Positions 57,610 to 64,000 of a stretch of DNA of 64,000 nucleotides are shown here, piece by piece. The stretch is from Siphonodentalium dalli (taxonomy: Eukaryota > Mollusca > Scaphopoda > Gadilida > Siphonodentaliidae): the NCBI GenBank assembly GCA_032622095.1, contig CP136068.1:60906025-60970024 (forward strand). Direction: 5' to 3'. Under the pieces are notes generated by a model. It saw nothing but the letters and a program-made list of their open reading frames with translations, was not told where the DNA came from and did not search any database. Made by a program: the position numbers and the translations under genes. Numbering within the stretch: the stretch's first letter is position 1; each line of letters opens with the position of its first letter.

Positions 57610-58020
57610 TTTGAAATGGTATTGATGAAGTGATATTTCACACTTCTACAAACGTCTATTTGTCCCCAACCTCGTTGCAGGATTGTAGTATAATTTAAAC
57701 TAGACTGCGTCCAGTTTTAACATTTGTTTCATATAATAATTAACTCCCAACCCGCGTTGAAGAGTAATTTAAAATTAGACGGAGCAAAAATATATACGTC
57801 TTAACAAAGCGAATTTGTTTGCACACTGAAGCCTAATCGAAGCGAGGCTGTGCGCGCGCATCTCATAGGATCGCTCCATTGGCTGTGACTTAATAGAATA
57901 ATCACATTTGTTCTTACACCAAGAACAGCATAAATATAAGTCACATAATCATATTTTAGAACCCTCATTGTATTAATAAATCTATTCCAGTCTAAATATA
58001 TCTTATTCTATTATTTATAA
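57610..58020 (-). other. Sequence 5' of the DIRS gag
   Basis: Expected to hold the 5' terminal repeat of the DIRS element. There is a small dyad GAAGTG..CACTTC at ~57627-57648 and a GC-rich patch (57840-57890), but no matching inverted terminal repeat was found at the other end, which is truncated. Two ~75-bp blocks (57660-57735 and 57745-57790) share AACT(A)AGAC and CAACC phrases. Confidence 0.4.
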
Positions 58021-58169
58021 TAATGCTGGGAGAGCTCGCTATCAAAAATTGATAGGTAAACTGGCTAGAGGTCGGAGGTCATTGTCATGTCTCAACATTC
58101 CTATCAATAAACGATATAAAAATGCTTATACAAACAATCTACTGATGAAATTTTGTCAATTTATGATAA

Positions 58170-58480
58170 CACTAGCAGATTAGCCCGCCACTGGCGGGAT
58201 TGGTCCCAATGCTTTGGTCGATCCATTAATATTTGTTTTTCAAGGTAACCCCGTACAGGCACGCCGACAGCATGCTATCATTTGCGGGTACCCGTTTCAA
58301 GGTCATGTTGGGTGGACGAAATAACCCGACAAAAATTTGTATAATTGAAGATCTACTATACTCCAACTCTCACATTGTAGAATATCACGGACATGTCACA
58401 TTCGAATAAGTTAAGTAATACTGAAGTTATCAATCAGAAACCATCTCGGACGGACGGACAGACAGACATGCTGATTACAC
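58170..58480 (+). repeat. AGCCCGCC-family dispersed repeat, partial
   Basis: Begins AGCAGATTAGCCCGCC and includes GGGTACCCGTTTCAAGGT, shared with 59490-59507. Ends near a GGACGGACAGACAGAC tract (58450-58467). Confidence 0.65.
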
Positions 58481-59274
58481 ATTCATTTTTTTTTTATGAA
58501 ACGACTCAGTTCTGGTTATCTGGCTCACGGAACCACAAACCAACTGTCCACATTACATTGAACGTTCGGCCCATTTCGTAACAACGAAATAGCGCATAAT
58601 GATAGAATGGTGGCCACGTTGCCTATATCGCGGCGTTGCGAACACTTTGGGGTTTTGTTATAATAACTAATAGATTGTCATGATATTGAAGCATTTGGGG
58701 AATGATATGTACATGTCAGCTTATATCTGCAAATTCCATATACAATTCGCTTAATTTTGGTGTGATTCATATTCTTGATGGTGAATTAGTCTGCACTTTA
58801 ACACATATTTATGTATATTTTACGAATACACGACAAATGTGTAATGACGTTGTTGTAAACAAACTTTTCTGAAGTGTCGTTTTGGTCCAGCTATCACTTT
58901 TTCGGCGGGGAGAGCTGATCCGAATAATAGCTAAGATGTATTTAGATAGAATTATCAAAAGAATTTGACAGATTAGGGTGCATTTTAAGAGAATCGAGTG
59001 GAGAAAACTTGGTAACTTTTTTATCAGAAACGCGAATTCTGCCATCACATGTTTCTGTATGATGTATACGAAGTAACTCTAAAATTTCGGCAAGTATTTA
59101 ACCCATCAATCCCCATTACGGTGGAAGTTGAAGGGTGAAGGAGTGGTCGCATGGGCTCGCGAATGGTGCGATGACACTTCCCTTTGGCTTTTTACCCTTA
59201 GATAGGAAGTTTGGGCTCAATCGATCGAGCTGTTTTCGAGTCTATATATGTTCAGTATGTCTCAAAATATATAG
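58481..59274. other. No gene; fragments of the same repeat family near 59100
   Basis: 59090-59270 carries GAAGTTTGGGCTCAATCGAT and CGAGCTGTTTTCGAGTCTAT, the end of an AGCCCG-family unit. The remainder is plain AT-rich sequence. Confidence 0.5.
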
Positions 59275-60555
59275 TAGACTAGCAGGTTAGCCCGCTTTTT
59301 AATTTACTGGCTTTTTTATTTAATTTTTTGTTTTTCAATTTGACCCGATTTGACCTTGAATTGATCATTTTCAAGGTCAAGGTCAGGTTGGGGTCACAAT
59401 TTAACCCATCCATGACACTTCCCGTAGGTAGCAAGTTTGAGCTCAATCGGTTCGAGTCTATAAAGGACACACACATATATATCATTTGTGGGTACCCGTT
59501 TCAAGGTGAAGATCACCTCGGGCGGAAAAACTGACCTGATGAAAATCTCCCCCGTTCCTAGGAAGCCCTAAGTACGTAAGAATCACACAACACGCTCATG
59601 TCTGGATACAGTCACGCTCACGTGTGGACCCAGACGTAAGAATCACATTACACGCATACGCTCTTTATCAACGACACTGCAGATACGAACGCTCTTTAAC
59701 TATCAACGCGATTAACCCCACAGTGCCGTTTTTTGTGATTGGGAATGGAGAACGGCGCGACGACCATTCCTGTGGGTTTTTACCCTTAGATGGGAAGTTT
59801 GGTCTCGATCGGTGCAGCCGTTTTCGATTCTATAAAGTATATACACACACAAACATATATTTATATACGGAGTTCTCAAAATATATAATATCGAGAATCG
59901 TAGATTTGTATCAATGACAGACAGACAGACATACAGACAGACAAACAGAGGTCTTCAAAATATATATGAGACTAGCCGATGAGCCCGACACCTGTTTCCG
60001 AGATCTGGTCTGCGCATTGATTCGATGACATTTCCCGTCTCGGGACAAGATACATTCACATAGCAAATTTCAAGTCGATAGCTCCACCCGTTTCCGAGAT
60101 CTCGTCTGCGCATGCGCGAAGCGGGCACAGCACGGGCTCGCCAATACGAAAACGATGACCGCCTGGTCAAACTACACACACGTACCAAGTTTCGTCCCTT
60201 GGCTTTGTTCGAAAAAGCAATTGCAACAGCTTCCGAGACACGTGTGCTGCATTTGCACCAGCAAGATTTACCCGATTTGACCTTGAATTGACCATTTTGA
60301 AGCCACTGGTGGAAATTGGCCCAGCGGATTCCGAGATACAGGTTCAAGGTCATTTGAAAGGCCGCACGGGCATCCGGGTGTGACGAAATTGCTCGGCGGT
60401 TCAAACTAACCCCATACACCAAATTCGGTGGAAATCGGCTCAGCGGATCCCGAGATATGAGTTCAAGGTCATGGGTTAATAAGGTCAAGGTCACGTCGCA
60501 CGGGCTCACGAATGATTCGATGACATTTCCCGTGAGATTTTACCCTTATATATAG
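59275..60555 (+). repeat. AGCCCG-family dispersed repeat, several rearranged units
   Basis: Repeated elements: AGCCCGCTTTTTAATT or AGCCCGACACC at unit starts, TTTGACCTTGAATTGACCAT, GATGACATTTCCCGT, GGAAATCGGCTCAGCGGAT and AAGTTTGGTCTCGATCGG, with an ACAG run at 59915-59950. The 184-codon minus frame 59955-60509 lies wholly within these repeats and its translation has no recognisable domain. Confidence 0.65.
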
Positions 60556-60559
60556 TTGG

Positions 60560-61050
60560 GGAGCCCGCATATGTTCCATTTACACTTTTGCGTACAAAAG
60601 GTTTGACCCCCTAAAGTTGGTACCAATAATGGAACATTCTGAAAAAAACGATTTCTTAAGTTGCGCATTCCTGGGGTTTAGGGGCCGCTGAACCCCAAAA
60701 AGTGCCAAAAATCACTTCTATTTACACTTCCGCGTACATCGATGAATTTTGGTTTGATGATACTCCTAAGTGTACTGATAAAGAAAACACAACTTAAGAA
60801 AGGGATTTTCCTGGGGTTTTCAGATAAGAAAGGGGGTCCCATGCTGAACCCCAAAACGTGATTTTTCACTTTTTTTTACACTTTCGCGTACATCCATAAT
60901 ATTTGGTCTCAAAGTACTTTGATATATACTAATTATAAAAACACAACTTAAGAAGCAACTTTTCCTGGGGTTTTAAGATAAGAAGGGGGTCATCGGGTCA
61001 CCCCTCAAAACGTTAAAAATCACTTTTATTTACATGATTGCATTCGTCCA
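60560..61050 (+). repeat. ~150-bp diverged tandem repeat, 3-4 copies
   Basis: TTTACACTT(T/C)(C/T)GCGTACA recurs at ~60577, 60720 and 60875, with a weaker copy at 61027. Each unit also has ACAACTTAAGAA, TTCCTGGGGTTT, GATAAGAAGGGGGT and GCTGAACCCCAAAA. A related GCTGAACCCCAAAATTGGGG phrase occurs at 44213-44230. Confidence 0.75.
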
Positions 61051-61199
61051 ACGTGCGTGTATGTGCGTACACCCCTGGAACGTTGCACTATTACAACCAA
61101 TGCATCCCTAAATCGATACGATCAACTTAAGAAATATATATTCATGTCGTTTTCTGATAAGAACGAGACTTGTTACCCCCCCCCCCCCCCCCCCAACCC
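61051..61199. other. Short unassigned stretch ending in a C-run
   Basis: An 18-base C-run (61177-61194) separates it from the foldback flank. In the inverted copy the corresponding position, ~20800-20930, also ends near a homopolymer (G-run 20926-20937). Confidence 0.45.
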
Positions 61200-62330
61200 G
61201 ATCCATTTTCTAGAACTATAAGTGAGCCAGTTTTATGAAAATTATAGCGGAAAATCTAGTAAACTGTATACAAATGTATATATTTTCGTGAAGCTAAGAC
61301 ATAATGACATTTTTTTGGGCCAAAATTGAAACTCACCATCCAAGATGGCCACCAAAATGGCCGCCGCAAGTTGAAAATATGACATTTTTTCACAAATATC
61401 TACTAGATCAATTCATGCTGTTTGGAACTGGTTGAGTAATGCAACTTTATTTTGTGTTTTGTATATTAACTGATCATTGGAGCAATTAAATATGCAATTA
61501 TTGGGGTCCTAACCCCTTCCGATCCCTCAAATATTCGATTGTACAGAATGCGGTATAAAATTTCACAAAAAATTACAATTGGGATTCTATTCATATTTCA
61601 ACAAGAAATGAACAGAACTTTGTAATGTAAGTGAGGCATATCATTACCTATGAATATTCCAAATCACTGGAACCAAAATTCTTACATTGGCTCAAAATGG
61701 CCGCCAAAATATGGAAAATGGTAAATATTACACCAGCGTGTCTTGCAATCGCTTACAAGTTGTGTTGATGTATAAAATGGGCTATTCTGCATTCTATACA
61801 TTGCATACTAACATGTCTGATGCACCAAGGTTAGTTGTTACTATTTTCACCACTGACATCGTCAAAAATATTGGATTTTTCTCTAAAAAAAACTTGAGAT
61901 AAATATTGGCAAAAATTCAGTTTTCAGGTTTGGACCATTTTTTCTGGTAAAATATAACTATCTTTGGATTGAAAGTTGTTTATTGTTTTGGTCTATCTTA
62001 AATGTGTCACAGTGCAGTGTTTATAGACCAAATTGCTCAAGATGGCTTCCAAAATGTAAAATGCTAATTTTTTACATACATCCCGAACATTCTCTGCATT
62101 ATCCGAAAAGGTAGCAAATTGTGACTCACTTGTTAGTTAATTAACTGAAAACTACATGTTCTATTCCCAGTTGTCCCAGTTCCGTATGGGGCATGACAAA
62201 TTCATTTTAAAGAAATTTATTTTGCCGAGAACTTCTTTTGTGATTTTGGCCATATTTATTGAAAGGAAATGGGCAGAACTTTGAGACAGAACTGAGATGG
62301 ACCATTATCTTTGACTATTCTGGTTCATTG
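61200..62330 (+). repeat. Foldback repeat flank, third copy
   Basis: Direct match to the left arm (4260-4395 plus 7059-7340) and inverted match to 19591-20800. Here it is uninterrupted, giving the empty site of E1. The 71-codon frame 61687-61902 corresponds to the inverse of the frame at 20105-20323 and is not conserved as protein. Confidence 0.8.
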
Positions 62331-64000
62331 TGATAAAAAAATGTCAACAGGATACAGTGTGGATGCCAAGATTGTAGACAGGGCGTTACTCTGTGATCAT
62401 ATGCGAGGTGAATATGTATACAGGGAGTTATTGTATGTCATGACTGATGTGAGTAGGTATACAATGAGTGACTATATGGTTATGAGTGGGTTGTCCATGG
62501 TAAGATTCATCTAGGTATACAGGGAGAGGTCATGGTCAGATGTGAGGTGAATCGGTATGCATGGAGTGACTGTATGGTGTATGATTGTGTATATCCAGTA
62601 TGGTACGTGCACCCGGTGTGCCTGTATGGTCATTGGTGTGGTGTATGGATATAGCTACATGGTCATCTATGTGCTGATTATGTATATATGGAGTGACTGT
62701 AAGGTCATGGGTGGGATGTACATGCGTTGTCTGTATGATCATGGATGGGGTGTGTGGATAAATAGGTAGTGATTTTATGGTTACGGGTAATGTGTATAGG
62801 TATACATGGAATTACTGTACGGTCATGATTGAATATGAATACCTGGAGTAAGCTGGGTGGACATTATCGAGCGTGTGGGTACATAGAGAGTGTCCTTGTG
62901 GTAACGGGTGGGATGTATATTTATATATCTCGTGGATGTATTATCATTGGTGGGTGTATATGGCTTAGCTGTATTATCATGGATGGCGTGTATGATTTTA
63001 CAGTGAATTACTGAACTGTCATGTGGGAGGTGTATATGCAAGTATGGATTGTTTGAGTGGTCGTATGTGCGGGTTTTTTTGTATATCTGGAAGAGCTGAA
63101 TGGCCATTAGTGAGGTTTACATGTATACCTGGAGTGAATTTATGGTCTAGGGTGGGCTGCATATGTATATCGAGTGGTTATATGACTATGAGTGTCGAAT
63201 AGGTATACAGGTAGTGACCGTATGGTTAATGGTGAGATGATTACATGTGTGTATACAAGTAGTGACTGTATGATCATAAATATAATGAACATCTATACAG
63301 GGGGTGACAGGCGTATGAGTATACATGTACCTGGTGTTCCTGTTTGGTGACTCGTGTCGGTATCGTCATGTGTAGGTTATACCAGTACACACACGTGTTG
63401 CTTTATTGTCATGGGCGAGGGATATGTGTCTATAGCGAGTGGCTATATGGCCATGGATGAGGTGCATATGCATAAATGGAGTGACTATACTGACATGGCT
63501 GTGGTGTATTAGTATATCTTGAGTGGCTATTCGGCTATGGTGTGACAAATAGGGATACAGGGATTGACATGGCCAATGTTGAGGTGAATATGTATACAAG
63601 GATTGACCATGATCGTGTATGAATGTTTTGAATAGGTACACACGGGGTGAATATATGGCCATAGGTCAGGTGAAGGAGTATACCAGGTAACATGGGTGAG
63701 GGTATGTGTATGAAGCGAGTGGCTATATGGCCATTGGTAATGTGCATATGTATACCGGAGTGACTTTATGGTCATTGTTGTGGTGTTGATGTATATATTC
63801 ATTGTATATTTGACCATGCGTTTGGAGAATAGGTATACAGGGATGACGGCCTTATGGCCAATGGTGAGATGAATGGGTATACAAGAAGTGACTATATGGT
63901 TATGGGTCATGTTTAGGAGTATACCTGGTGTACCTGCATTGTGACGCGTGGCTGTATGGTCATCCGTGGTCATGGGTCAGGTGTACATGTATACAGTGGG
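62331..64000 (+). repeat. ~42-bp satellite array, third copy (runs off the window)
   Basis: Starts at ATGTCAACAGGATACAG, as at 9127, and continues to the last base. Variant order follows the left array: 62400-63020 parallels 9190-9810 and 63020-63996 parallels 18115-18883. It contains the uninterrupted target of element F at ~63032-63040. Frames of 60-148 codons on both strands are satellite artefacts. Confidence 0.9.

Noticed and set aside
59955-60509. 184-codon minus-strand frame
   Set aside because: Lies entirely in a dispersed repeat, has no recognisable domain, and the phrases that make it recur in different frames nearby.
61687-61902. Conserved small protein seen in both arms (61687-61902 and 20105-20323)
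   Set aside because: The two frames lie on opposite strands of the inverted repeat and do not encode the same peptide.

Overview
This is eukaryotic, AT-rich, almost wholly non-host DNA. I find no host protein gene, rRNA or stand-alone tRNA gene that I can defend; nearly every recognisable feature is a transposable element, a SINE, a satellite or minisatellite, or a copy of a repeat present elsewhere in the window. The element mix points to a marine invertebrate, most plausibly a bivalve or other mollusc: DIRS-type and Ngaro-type tyrosine-recombinase retrotransposons, an L2/CR1-type LINE with a trinucleotide tail, tRNA-headed SINEs, and repeat families that open with a hairpin followed by (GTCC)n or (GTCT)n. 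The taxon is an inference from repeat style, not from a marker gene.

Layout, left half. 1-1138 is the body of a dispersed repeat (TAGCTC family). 1230-4066 looks like the 3' end of a tyrosine-recombinase retroelement: a 464-bp direct repeat, a 1.83-kb middle with a 47-bp minisatellite, then the second copy of the direct repeat. 4260-20800 is a large foldback structure. Its two arms each carry a flank sequence and a ~42-bp satellite, and they face each other around 18.9 kb; a further copy begins at 61.2 kb and runs off the window end. The left arm is interrupted by a 2.66-kb TIR element (E1, 4396-7058) and a TA-flanked TIR element (F, 9817-18112) that has taken part in a 4.6-kb, nearly perfect tandem duplication (7926-12527 and 12534-17134). 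A second E copy lies at 21322-24739 and carries two tRNA-derived SINEs.

Middle. 25-33 kb holds TTCCG-rich motif clusters, short tandem repeats, a LINE C-terminal fragment, and two TIR elements flanked by TTA (27054-29889, with half a THAP zinc finger, and 31001-31775) that look PIF/Harbinger-like. 33-41 kb is made of hairpin-led repeat families with internal tandem blocks. 41.0-44.2 kb shows nothing I can name.

Right half. 44.7-57.6 kb (minus strand) is a stack of nested retrotransposons. A decayed DIRS-1-like element (gag 57609-56307, reverse transcriptase 52030-51456 and 45071-44721) is split inside its reverse transcriptase, just before its YIDD motif, by a 5'-truncated Ngaro-like element (51455-45072). 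That inner element has a long RT-RNase H frame, an overlapping tyrosine recombinase with one frameshift, and 0.9-kb direct repeats separated by 1.83 kb (candidate split direct repeats). The DIRS gag-pol interval also holds an L2-type LINE with an intact 592-codon reverse transcriptase frame and a double-palindrome element. 58-61 kb contains more dispersed and tandem repeats.
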